A program made the position numbers and the translations under genes. A stretch of 64,000 nt of DNA. Source: JBFJKD01 sp038106145. Its GTDB lineage: Bacteria > Pseudomonadota > Gammaproteobacteria > Pseudomonadales > Porticoccaceae. The stretch covers positions 1 to 64,000 of the forward strand of contig JAYODD010000004.1 in the NCBI GenBank assembly GCA_038106145.1. The letters run 5' to 3'. Positions 24,575 to 32,491 of this stretch are shown here, piece after piece (the first letter of the stretch is position 1; every line of letters starts with the position of its first letter). The notes beneath the pieces were generated by a model, which saw only the letters and a program-made list of their open reading frames with translations, had not been told where the DNA came from and did no database searches.

Positions 24575-25651
24575 ATGATCAAACGCGCCATTGAAAATGT
24601 TAATGTGCAGTCGCAGGAAGTGTTGCTGCCCCCTGTTGCCCTCAAACAGGATGTGCCGCTGAGCGAAACAGCCGCCAGGACAATCGTCGCGGGGCGGGAA
24701 GCAGTGCAAAATATTCTCGACCACCAGGATCACCGCCTGATCGTGGTGGTAGGCCCCTGCTCTATTCACGACGTGGACGCCGCCACGGACTACGCCAACC
24801 GCCTCAAAACCCTAGCGGATGAGGTCAGTGATACATTGTTAATTGTCATGCGGGTGTATTTTGAAAAACCACGCACCACCGTCGGCTGGAAAGGCTTGAT
24901 TAACGATCCCTATCTGAACGATTCTTTCAAAATTTCCGACGGCCTGCATATTGGACGTCGACTGTTGATGGACATTGCCGAACTGGGCCTGCCGACCGCC
25001 ACCGAGGCCCTCGACCCCATATCCCCCCAGTACCTGCAGGATCTTATTTCCTGGTCGGCTATCGGCGCGCGCACCACCGAATCGCAAACCCATCGGGAAA
25101 TGGCCAGTGGACTGTCATCTGCCGTGGGTTTCAAAAACGGCACCGATGGCGGTTTCAGCGTCGCCATCAACGCCCTGCAATCGGTTTCCAAACCTCATCG
25201 TTTTCTGGGCATCAACTCCGATGGTTGCGTGGCGATTATCACCACGGCGGGCAACCCCTACGCGCATATCGTCCTGCGCGGCGGAGACGGCAAGCCAAAT
25301 TACGATTCAGTCAGCGTCGCTCTGTGCGAGCAGGAACTGACCAAAGCCGGCGTAGCCAACAACATCATGGTGGATTGCAGTCACGCAAACTCCAACAAGA
25401 ATCACGAGTTACAACCCCTGGTCATGACTAATATCACGAACCAGATACTTGAGGGCAATCGCTCTATTATTGGCCTGATGGTGGAAAGCAACATTGAAGC
25501 GGGCAATCAGAAACTGTCGGCCAATCGGGATGACATGGTGTACGGAAAATCCATCACCGACGCCTGTATCGACTGGCAAACCACCCAAACATCACTGCGG
25601 GACATGCGCGACAAACTAAAAGACGTGCTACCGGGGCGGTTTCGCGCCTAA
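24575..25651 (+). CDS. aroF: 3-deoxy-7-phosphoheptulonate synthase (DAHP synthase, AroF/AroH class)
   Basis: A 358-residue class I DAHP synthase, which condenses phosphoenolpyruvate and erythrose-4-phosphate as the first step of aromatic biosynthesis. The family core is intact: VVVGPCSIHD with the metal-binding cysteine, MRVYFEKPRTTVGWKGLIND, IGARTTESQTHREMASGLS, GFKNGTDGG, and VDCSHANSNK with a metal-ligand histidine. The segment FLGINSDGCVAIITTAGNP is closer to the AroF/AroH isozymes than to AroG. Which amino acid inhibits it cannot be told with certainty. It stands alone between addA and a GFA gene. Confidence 0.92.
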   Translation: MIKRAIENVNVQSQEVLLPPVALKQDVPLSETAARTIVAGREAVQNILDHQDHRLIVVVGPCSIHDVDAATDYANRLKTLADEVSDTLLIVMRVYFEKPRTTVGWKGLINDPYLNDSFKISDGLHIGRRLLMDIAELGLPTATEALDPISPQYLQDLISWSAIGARTTESQTHREMASGLSSAVGFKNGTDGGFSVAINALQSVSKPHRFLGINSDGCVAIITTAGNPYAHIVLRGGDGKPNYDSVSVALCEQELTKAGVANNIMVDCSHANSNKNHELQPLVMTNITNQILEGNRSIIGLMVESNIEAGNQKLSANRDDMVYGKSITDACIDWQTTQTSLRDMRDKLKDVLPGRFRA

Positions 25652-25677
25652 CATTCCGGGCTTTTTAGCGCCGACAA

Positions 25678-26097
25678 CTAAGTCGGATATTCCGCATGCC
25701 GCGCGGACAGCAGCCCCTGTTCGTACCATTCCGCTTTCGAGTCCCAGAAAATATTGCAACTCGGCGTAAATTCTATCGGTGTATCCAGGCTACCAGCCGG
25801 AATAATCAGCCGGGTGCCGGCGCGATTGATGTAGGGCACTCCGGATCCACATGTCGTGCAAAAAACCCGGGAAAAACTTTTGGCCTCCGGCACCTGATAA
25901 CGCCTGGTGTCACGCTCGCCGGAAAGCCATTCAATATTGCCCGGATCAGTAAATATATTGGCGGCATGGGCGGTTCCGGTTGCCTTTCGGCAGCGCTTGC
26001 AGTGGCACATGTAAAACGCTTCAGCAGCTCCATTTAGTTTAAAGCTCACCTTGCCGCACAAACAGGCGCCCCGTACACCGGTTAGATCGTTACTCAT
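25678..26097 (-). CDS. GFA/CENP-V family zinc protein
   Basis: A 139-residue protein of the glutathione-dependent formaldehyde-activating (GFA) or CENP-V fold. It binds zinc through CLCG near residue 11, CHCKRC near 33 and CTTCGS near 79. The ATG at 26097 is chosen because GGGGGAG lies six bases upstream; the frame continues 31 codons further without family similarity. Substrates of most GFA proteins are unknown. A second GFA gene lies at 27756, on the other side of the transporter. Confidence 0.88.
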   Translation of the reverse strand: MSNDLTGVRGACLCGKVSFKLNGAAEAFYMCHCKRCRKATGTAHAANIFTDPGNIEWLSGERDTRRYQVPEAKSFSRVFCTTCGSGVPYINRAGTRLIIPAGSLDTPIEFTPSCNIFWDSKAEWYEQGLLSARHAEYPT

Positions 26098-26343
26098 CAG
26101 ATACTCCCCCATCTTTAACCAGGCACTGAACCCTCCACATCTGCCGCGAGGGTCGTCGTTGCAATATAGATCAATTACGGGATAAAGCAACGCTGACGTC
26201 GCGTGACAGTGGTCTTAATAAGCGCTATGAAAATCCGCCCCTTGAAAATACAGCAGCGAAAGATGGTGGTAAGATACCCCACCTTACCCACAATAATATC
26301 GGTGTTCCGGGCAATTCGACGGGAGCGCCTCTGGAGCCCTTAA

Positions 26344-27684
26344 ATGCAAGAATCCAAGTTAGTGATTAGCGACATCATCGAATCCAACCCCATGGGTGCG
26401 TTTCAAAAACTGGTGATGTTATTTTGCGCGCTGGTGATTGTATTTGACGGATTTGATGTACTTGCCATCGCCTTCGCCGCGCCCGCCCTAAGCGCCCAAT
26501 TAGAAATACCCAAGGGACAGCTTGGATTTGTATTTTCCGCCGGATTAACCGGTATGATGATCGGCGCGCTGGTCCTCGGCCCGGTGGGGGATAGATACGG
26601 GCGCCGACGCGCGGTGATCCTAAGTGTATTTGTCTTCGGCCTGTTCACACTGCTAACCGGGTATGTCAAAACCTACAACGAACTGGTGCTATTGCGGTTT
26701 TTAACCGGCCTTGGCCTCGGCGGCGCCATGCCCAACGCCACCGCATTGATGACCGAATACGTTTCCAATAAATCCCGCAACGTCGCGGTCGCGATAATTT
26801 TTCTGGGCATGCCTATCGGTGGTATTAGCGGCGGCTTGCTGGCTGCCGAGATGATCCCCGCCCTTGGCTGGCCGTCCCTGTTCTTTTTAGGGGGAATCAT
26901 GCCGCTGCTGCTGGTACCCATTTTGCTGGTATGGCTACCGGAATCGCCGCGGTTTTTAATGATCCAGGCCAAAGACAACGACAATTTATTGCGCAAAATT
27001 GCCCGCAAGATAGAGCGCGAAAGAACCATTGCGGACGACACTATTTTTGTCCACAAGATCGAGGCGGAGAAACACTTTCCAGTAAAAGCACTGTTTATGG
27101 ATGGGTATGCCAGGGACACCCTGTTGCTGTGGACCGTATTCTTTTTTAATTTGATGGTGGTGTATTTTCTCTACAGCTGGATACCAACGTTGCTGGTAAA
27201 CGCCGGGTATGAGTTGCGCGAGGCCTCTCGAACAGTAGTGATCCTCAATATCGGCGGTGCGGTCGGTCCGTTTTTCTTTGCCTGGATGATACGCCGCTGG
27301 GGCTCCCGCTATATCCTTGGCGGCGTTTTTTTCCTGGGGGCAGTGAGTATGATGATTCTCGGTCAACTTTCCGCATCCCTCGCGCTGGTGATGACCCTGT
27401 CGTTTTTTGCCGGTTTATTTATTGTCGGTGGTCAAATTAGCCTTAACGCCCTCTCCAGCTTTATGTACCCTACTATTATTCGCTCAACCGGCGTCGGCTG
27501 GGCCAATGGCATTGGCCGCGCCGGTTCCATAGTCGGCCCCCTGCTAGCCGGTGCTCTCATCGAATTAGCCCTCGGATTGAACGTGTACTTTATTGTATTT
27601 GGCGGAATCTGTTTAATTACCGCGACCGCCCTGCTATTTATTCGCAACCACGAACAGCCAATAAGGAATTCTGTCGAAAACTAA
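26344..27684 (+). CDS. MFS transporter, aromatic acid:H+ symporter (AAHS) family
   Basis: A 446-residue major facilitator with twelve predicted helices. The AAHS hallmark is FDGFDVLAIAFAAPAL in helix 1, followed by the loop 2-3 signature GDRYGRRRA and GLGLGGAMPNATALMTEY in helix 4; the PESPRFLM sequence follows helix 6. Members such as PcaK, BenK and MhpT import benzoate, 4-hydroxybenzoate, protocatechuate or 3-hydroxyphenylpropionate with protons. Its position a little over 1 kb from a BenAB-type dioxygenase suggests that it imports that enzyme's substrate. It is read toward the neighbouring GFA gene. Confidence 0.92.
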   Translation: MQESKLVISDIIESNPMGAFQKLVMLFCALVIVFDGFDVLAIAFAAPALSAQLEIPKGQLGFVFSAGLTGMMIGALVLGPVGDRYGRRRAVILSVFVFGLFTLLTGYVKTYNELVLLRFLTGLGLGGAMPNATALMTEYVSNKSRNVAVAIIFLGMPIGGISGGLLAAEMIPALGWPSLFFLGGIMPLLLVPILLVWLPESPRFLMIQAKDNDNLLRKIARKIERERTIADDTIFVHKIEAEKHFPVKALFMDGYARDTLLLWTVFFFNLMVVYFLYSWIPTLLVNAGYELREASRTVVILNIGGAVGPFFFAWMIRRWGSRYILGGVFFLGAVSMMILGQLSASLALVMTLSFFAGLFIVGGQISLNALSSFMYPTIIRSTGVGWANGIGRAGSIVGPLLAGALIELALGLNVYFIVFGGICLITATALLFIRNHEQPIRNSVEN

Positions 27685-27687
27685 TAA

Positions 27688-27729
27688 GCGCCGACGAAGG
27701 GAATATGAATCAATATTCGCTTTAGGCGC
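27688..27729. terminator. Nested hairpin between convergent genes
   Basis: An outer inverted pair (GCGCC ... GGCGC) encloses an inner one (GAATAT ... ATATTC) between the stops of the AAHS transporter and the GFA gene. It could end transcription from both sides, but there is no clear U tract, so I rate it as tentative. Confidence 0.4.
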
Positions 27730-27755
27730 GACGCACCAATAAGTGCTTTCCCAGG

Positions 27756-28160
27756 TCACCCCGGTTGATAAGCCCCACTGACCTGGGGAATCGCGTCCGT
27801 TATGTGCCACCAATTGGCCTTAAACTGGGTATAAAAATGCACCACGGGGCTGGTTGTAAGATCGCCATCCAACAATCCGGCTCTGATCCGCAAAACACCC
27901 GGCAGACTCGCCTTTTTACTGTACACGGGCGATCCACATCGTTTACAAAAAACTCGATCCTTGCCCGGTGATGATTGAAACGAGCATAACAACTCGGCGC
28001 CCGCCACGAGCTTGAGGTCCTCCGCCAGGACCGGAATATTAGACGCAAAAGCGCTACCCTGGGCCTTGCGGCATTGCCCACAGTGGCATATCTGGATGGG
28101 CTCTAAATCACCGCCGATAGTGAATTTCACACCGCCGCATAAACAACTACCTGTGTGCAT
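27756..28160 (-). CDS. GFA/CENP-V family zinc protein (second copy)
   Basis: A 134-residue GFA-fold protein with the zinc sites CLCGG (residues ~6-10), CHCGQC (~25-30) and CKRCGS (~72-77), and the tail FYTQFKANWWHI typical of the family. AGGAGAAATC precedes the ATG. It is clearly a different subfamily from the copy at 25678-26097, not a recent duplicate. The two flank the AAHS transporter. The reaction is unknown; formaldehyde or another small electrophile is a common guess for the family but nothing here confirms it. Confidence 0.88.
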   Translation of the reverse strand: MHTGSCLCGGVKFTIGGDLEPIQICHCGQCRKAQGSAFASNIPVLAEDLKLVAGAELLCSFQSSPGKDRVFCKRCGSPVYSKKASLPGVLRIRAGLLDGDLTTSPVVHFYTQFKANWWHITDAIPQVSGAYQPG

Positions 28161-28238
28161 GATTTCTCCTGACCGGATTGGAATTTACTGGCGATAAAAA
28201 ATGCGGTTGCCACATAGGGTACCAGCGCCCCACCGCCT

Positions 28239-28625
28239 TCAGTTCGCGGGGGCATCCCAGGGTAGTGGCATGGCGGCGCCATCAGCGTTCTCGACCCGTA
28301 CGGGCGCCATGCCAAGGGCGGCAACCAGACGCATTTCTTCGTCCGAGGTATTCACAATCTGGTGCACAACATTCGGTGGAATTATCAAAGTTGAGTCAGG
28401 GCCGAACGAATGAATTTCGCCATCGATTTCACAGGTCCCCCTTCCGGAAAGGATCAGAATCACCTCGTCACAGGCGTGGCGATGTACTGGGGTCGCCGCG
28501 TGCGGGGCGATGGTTTGCGACCAAACCTCCATACTCTTAACTCCCTGTTTGTGACCGCCGATGGTGCGGTGCCGGAGGCCCGGCAATGCGTGTATTTCCA
28601 GCTTTTGATTATTGATAACAGGCAT
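28239..28625 (-). CDS. Small cupin-domain protein
   Basis: A 128-residue single-domain cupin. The metal-binding motif 1 is HRHACDEVILILSGRG (two histidines and a glutamate, residues ~50-65). Motif 2 is around IIPPNVVHQIVN. ATG 28625 is preferred because GGTGGG lies just upstream; the frame extends four codons further. Lone cupins in aromatic-degradation regions are often isomerases, decarboxylases or sensors, but sequence alone does not show which. It follows the dioxygenase beta gene by 66 bases on the same strand and may be part of that operon. Confidence 0.8.
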   Translation of the reverse strand: MPVINNQKLEIHALPGLRHRTIGGHKQGVKSMEVWSQTIAPHAATPVHRHACDEVILILSGRGTCEIDGEIHSFGPDSTLIIPPNVVHQIVNTSDEEMRLVAALGMAPVRVENADGAAMPLPWDAPAN

Positions 28626-28691
28626 ATTTCCCACCAATTTTTAACATTAAAATCAGAAAGATTTGATTACGCCAATTCAAGCCGAGCGTTA

Positions 28692-29198
28692 TCAGATATT
28701 AAAAATATCCATTTGTCGGGGAATAATATCGTTATACACGATAATTTTCTTTTCGCGTATGGTTAACTTTTCACCATTTCGTTTCAGTTGATACTGATAG
28801 CGTCCAAAAAACGCAGTACTCTCTTTTTCTTCATGTTTGAACGTATTGGTGTGAAAGTTTGCGGTAACCGAAACGTTCTCCCGATGCGACGTGGCGACGC
28901 GAATATTGGTGACCAGATGGCAGGTACGGGGCATGCGCGCGAGGGACGACGACAAATTAGAGCGAATGCGCCACACGCGATCGGCGAGCCGTTGTCTATT
29001 GCCACAATAAATCAACGAAATCTCCCGGTGTGGGTCATTGGTCAGATCATCGTCCCCTTCCCAGGCGGGCGCGTAATAAACGGCATCCTCTTCGTACAGC
29101 TCGAGCCAGTCGTCCCAGCGCCGCTGATCGATGGCGTCGGCCTCCTCGAGTAATAATTCGATGACTGCTTCACGTAGAGCGCGCCCGTCATCTGTCAT
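28692..29198 (-). CDS. Aromatic-ring-hydroxylating dioxygenase, beta subunit (BenB-like)
   Basis: A 168-residue NTF2-fold beta subunit that supports the alpha subunit's trimer in a Rieske dioxygenase. Family segments: DAIDQRRWDDWLELYEEDAV, LTNDPHREISLIYCGNR, DRVWRIRSNLSSSLARMPRT and HLVTNIRV. These match BenB/XylY-type subunits. Its ATG overlaps the alpha-subunit stop (ATGA), so the two are translationally coupled. The cupin follows downstream. Confidence 0.9.
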   Translation of the reverse strand: MTDDGRALREAVIELLLEEADAIDQRRWDDWLELYEEDAVYYAPAWEGDDDLTNDPHREISLIYCGNRQRLADRVWRIRSNLSSSLARMPRTCHLVTNIRVATSHRENVSVTANFHTNTFKHEEKESTAFFGRYQYQLKRNGEKLTIREKKIIVYNDIIPRQMDIFNI

Positions 29199-30547
29199 CA
29201 GCTGGCTCCCTCTGTCAGCGCATCCTTAGCCAGACCTGCGGTCAATACCTGTAGCCAGTGGCGATACTCGCCGTGGTACAGAGTTTCATCGGCGAAATGA
29301 CCGGCGCTAACCGCAGGTGAAATACCTATTTCCTCGGCAAATCGATCGGGTCCTTGATGCGCACGAGTCATGCCGCGATCAAAATCCTGCCATTCCGCGA
29401 GGCGCCCGTTGTAACCATCCTGACAGGCGTCAAATTCGGTCAAATCATCGGGCGTAGCGATGCCGCTGGCCCCATAAAAATCCTCGTACTGGCGAATGCG
29501 GCGCTCCCGTGCAGCGTCCGGCTCCCCTTTCGGAGCAATGCACACTGCGTTCACTCGGGTCTGGTCCGCAGCCACTGGATGCCAACTGCGCAACTGAGTG
29601 GACACCCCGTCAAACAAAATCAGATTGGGATAAATCAATACCTGACGGAGCCGCGCCGCCATCCACTTTGCCTCAAGCTCACCGACCCGAGCTTCCAATG
29701 CGTCGTATTGCATGCCCAACGCACGGTCCCGGTAGTTCGGAATATCCGTCCACAGCATCACATGACCATTGCCCAGATCGTAATTGCCGTGATTGGTATC
29801 GGCCATGTTGAGGGAAATCGATTTAACGGAATCCCGCCCCTGAGTCGCCGCCATTTTTTTGGCCCGCTCCGCTGCCAGTTTGAAATAGGAAGCGTGCACC
29901 ACATCCACGTGATAGCCATCGACGCCATTTTCCGCCTGCATTTTCCAGTTGCCGCGGTGGGTATAAACCGAACGGCCGCGCAACACCTCAAGGCCTTCGG
30001 GGGATTGATTATTGAACATTTCAATGAACCGTGCGGTCTGGCCAAGGTGCTCGCGCAACGACGGACTATTCGGGTTCAAGCTCGCAAAAATAAACCCGTG
30101 GTAAGCCTCCACAAAGGGTATCCGCGTTAAATTATGATCCCGCGCCAGGTAGCCCTCCGGGAAGGCGGCATTTTGTTCGTCTTTAATATGTTGCAACTCA
30201 CCAGCGGTGTTATATACCCAACCGTGGTAAGGGCAGGTCCAGAATTTGCTATTACCGTTGGCGTGGCGACACACCTTGGCACCGCGGTGACTACAAGCGT
30301 TAATAAAACCCTGATAGGTATCATTTTCGCCGCGCACGATAATCACCGGCTGGCGACCAATGGTGGTGGTAATGTAGTCGTTAACCCGCGGCAGGTGGGT
30401 GGCGTGATCGATATAAATCCAGCCGCCCTCGTAGATGTGCTTCATCTCCAGTTCAAAGATGGCGTCATCGGTGTAAATCGAGCGATGCACCCGGAACGTT
30501 TCGCCGGGGCGATCCTGTATGCGCCAGGTTAAATCTTCGGACTTCAT
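29198..30547 (-). CDS. Aromatic-ring-hydroxylating dioxygenase, alpha subunit (BenA/XylX-like)
   Basis: A 449-residue catalytic subunit that adds O2 to an aromatic ring to give a cis-dihydrodiol. The ATG at 30547 is set by an AGGAG six bases before it; the frame runs 45 codons further upstream without similarity. The Rieske [2Fe-2S] ligands are Cys85, His87, Cys105 and His108 (CSHRGAKVC ... CPYHGW). The mononuclear iron site lies in NGVDGYHVDVVHASYF, with His213 and His218 and the bridging Asp210. The C-terminal RIRQYEDFYGASGIATPDDL resembles benzoate, toluate and halobenzoate 1,2-dioxygenases. No reductase gene (BenC) or cis-diol dehydrogenase (BenD) is nearby. Confidence 0.92.
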   Translation of the reverse strand: MKSEDLTWRIQDRPGETFRVHRSIYTDDAIFELEMKHIYEGGWIYIDHATHLPRVNDYITTTIGRQPVIIVRGENDTYQGFINACSHRGAKVCRHANGNSKFWTCPYHGWVYNTAGELQHIKDEQNAAFPEGYLARDHNLTRIPFVEAYHGFIFASLNPNSPSLREHLGQTARFIEMFNNQSPEGLEVLRGRSVYTHRGNWKMQAENGVDGYHVDVVHASYFKLAAERAKKMAATQGRDSVKSISLNMADTNHGNYDLGNGHVMLWTDIPNYRDRALGMQYDALEARVGELEAKWMAARLRQVLIYPNLILFDGVSTQLRSWHPVAADQTRVNAVCIAPKGEPDAARERRIRQYEDFYGASGIATPDDLTEFDACQDGYNGRLAEWQDFDRGMTRAHQGPDRFAEEIGISPAVSAGHFADETLYHGEYRHWLQVLTAGLAKDALTEGAS

Positions 30548-30721
30548 GTCTGACTCCTGTACGATCATAGTTTCCCGCTGCCCCGTCGCTCCACGACTCG
30601 CGCCGGGATGCCTCATCTTAATCACCTGCTGATCCTGCGGCAATATGATAAAAATCCGTCGGTTGCTCACAAAACGGGGCAACTTTCAACATGGACTTGA
30701 GAAACCACCGCGTTTATTCTT

Positions 30722-30749
30722 CCCCGACGTAAAATTATAAATGTTGGGG
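30722..30749. promoter_or_regulatory. Inverted repeat overlapping the monooxygenase ribosome-binding site
   Basis: CCCCGAC and GTTGGGG (6 of 7 pairs) are separated by 14 AT-rich bases. The right arm ends seven bases before the GTG start and includes the GGGG that would serve as its ribosome-binding site. It could be a repressor operator or an mRNA hairpin masking the start. It lies in the divergent promoter region between the dioxygenase and the monooxygenase. Confidence 0.45.
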
Positions 30750-30756
30750 CGAATCT

Positions 30757-32427
30757 GTGACTGGCAGCAAAAACGCCACTGATCGAAGCGCTGAACCTGT
30801 GCACAAAACACCACCGGTTGCGGTGTTGATTATTGGCGGTGGCCCGGTGGGTTTAAGCCTGGGAATGGACCTCGCCTCCCGCGGAATAGACACCCTGATT
30901 CTCGAACAGCGGGCCGCCATGGAAGCACCGGAACCCCGCTGTAATCACGTATCTGCCCGCACCATGGAGGTGTTTCGGCGCCTCGGCGTTGCCGACCAGG
31001 TGCGCGCCAGTGGTTTGCCCGCCAATTATCCTCACGATGTCGCCTACGTTACCAGTATGTCAGGTTACGAACTGGGACGGGTGCGCATTCCCTCCCGGGC
31101 CAACCGTTTCAACGACGCTGGTTATGCGGACGGTGGCTGGCCCACACCTGAACCACCTCACCGCATTAATCAGGTGTATTTGGAACCAGTCCTGTTCCGC
31201 CACGCCACTACCTTTGAAAAACTCACGATTGCCTCCAACTTTCGCGCGCAAACTATTACTCAACTTGAATCGTCCGTACGGGTTGAGGGCACCGATTTGA
31301 GTACCGGAGAAACTCGACAATTCGAGGCGCAATTTGTCGCTGGTTGCGACGGCGCAAGTAGTATGGTGCGCAAATTACTGGGAGTCGAACTACGGGGCGA
31401 CGACGGCCTGATGTACTCTATGATGGCCACCATTACCGCACCCACACTACTGCACAAAGTCGGCTGTAACCCGGCCTGGATGTACTGGATCTTAAACCCG
31501 CGGCAACTGGGCGCCATGATTGCGCTGGACGGCGCAGATAAATGGGTGGTTAATGCGTTTTATTCTTCACCACAGGATGCAGCGACCTTTGACTGGCATG
31601 CCGCCATTCGGCGATGTATCGGCAGCGACGTGGACTTTACCATTCACACTCGTAAACCCTGGGTCGGGCGTCGCCTGCTGGCTGACAAATTCTCCGTCGG
31701 CAATGTTTTTCTGCTCGGCGACGCCGCCCACAACTGGATACCTATGGCAGGCTATGGCATGAATGCCGGGATCGCGGATGCGGCTAATCTCGCCTGGAAA
31801 CTGGCAGCGGTCATCAATGGTTGGGCCGACCCGGACCTGTTGCCAACATTTGAAACGGAACGGCGCCCTATTCTCGATCAGGTGTCATCGATCGCTGCGC
31901 TGGTGCGCAGGAAAAACAATCTGGAAATTTCTCCTGAAGTTGAAGCGCCTGGCACTGCGGGTGACGCTTATCGGGCGCAACTAGGCCAGTATATGGTGGC
32001 CAATGATGGCCCGCAGTTCGCCTGTATCGGCCTGAATTTCGGGTATTACTACGAAGATTCCCCCGCCATTGTTTACGACGGTGAACAGCCACCTGCTTAC
32101 GCCATCGGCACCTACACCCCGTCGACCTGCCCCGGCTGCCGAGTGCCGCATATCTGGCTGGATGATAAAAGCTCCCTGTACGATCACCTGGGGCCGGGGT
32201 ACACCGTGCTGCGCTTTGACCCTGGTATTGACGTGTCCGCATTACAAGACGCCGCACGGGTTGCGGGTGTGCCCCTGCATCTGATTGATCTCCCCGAACA
32301 GAGCGCAGCGTCGATTTACGACAGGCCGTTGCTGCTGGTGCGTCCCGATCAGCACATCGCCTGGCGCGGTACCACCATCCCGACGAATGTCGAGGAATTG
32401 ATCGCGCAAATCCGGGGCAGTAATTAG
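30757..32427 (+). CDS. FAD-dependent aromatic monooxygenase (PheA/TfdB/MhpA type)
   Basis: A 556-residue flavoprotein hydroxylase that uses NAD(P)H and O2 to hydroxylate phenolic rings. The dinucleotide motif is VLIIGGGPVGLSLGMDLAS (residues ~23-41). The DG motif is VAGCDGASSMVRKLLG, and the GD motif is VFLLGDAAHNWIPMAGYGMN (up to residue ~335), then DAANLAWKLAAV. A C-terminal thioredoxin-like domain (GYTVLRFDPG ... LLLVRPDQHIAWRG) matches phenol-hydroxylase relatives. The GTG at 30757 is the likely start. It is divergent from the dioxygenase genes. The exact substrate (a phenol, a hydroxyphenylpropionate or a salicylate) is not predictable. Confidence 0.88.
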   Translation: MTGSKNATDRSAEPVHKTPPVAVLIIGGGPVGLSLGMDLASRGIDTLILEQRAAMEAPEPRCNHVSARTMEVFRRLGVADQVRASGLPANYPHDVAYVTSMSGYELGRVRIPSRANRFNDAGYADGGWPTPEPPHRINQVYLEPVLFRHATTFEKLTIASNFRAQTITQLESSVRVEGTDLSTGETRQFEAQFVAGCDGASSMVRKLLGVELRGDDGLMYSMMATITAPTLLHKVGCNPAWMYWILNPRQLGAMIALDGADKWVVNAFYSSPQDAATFDWHAAIRRCIGSDVDFTIHTRKPWVGRRLLADKFSVGNVFLLGDAAHNWIPMAGYGMNAGIADAANLAWKLAAVINGWADPDLLPTFETERRPILDQVSSIAALVRRKNNLEISPEVEAPGTAGDAYRAQLGQYMVANDGPQFACIGLNFGYYYEDSPAIVYDGEQPPAYAIGTYTPSTCPGCRVPHIWLDDKSSLYDHLGPGYTVLRFDPGIDVSALQDAARVAGVPLHLIDLPEQSAASIYDRPLLLVRPDQHIAWRGTTIPTNVEELIAQIRGSN

Positions 32428-32491
32428 TGCCTAAATCTGTCGATCTGATACAACATTCACACACCAGATAATCACGGAGTCCGTCCCCATC

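Noticed and set aside
30548..30682. Upstream extension of the dioxygenase alpha subunit
   Set aside because: The added 45 residues match nothing in the family, and the ATG at 30547 has an ideal ribosome-binding site.
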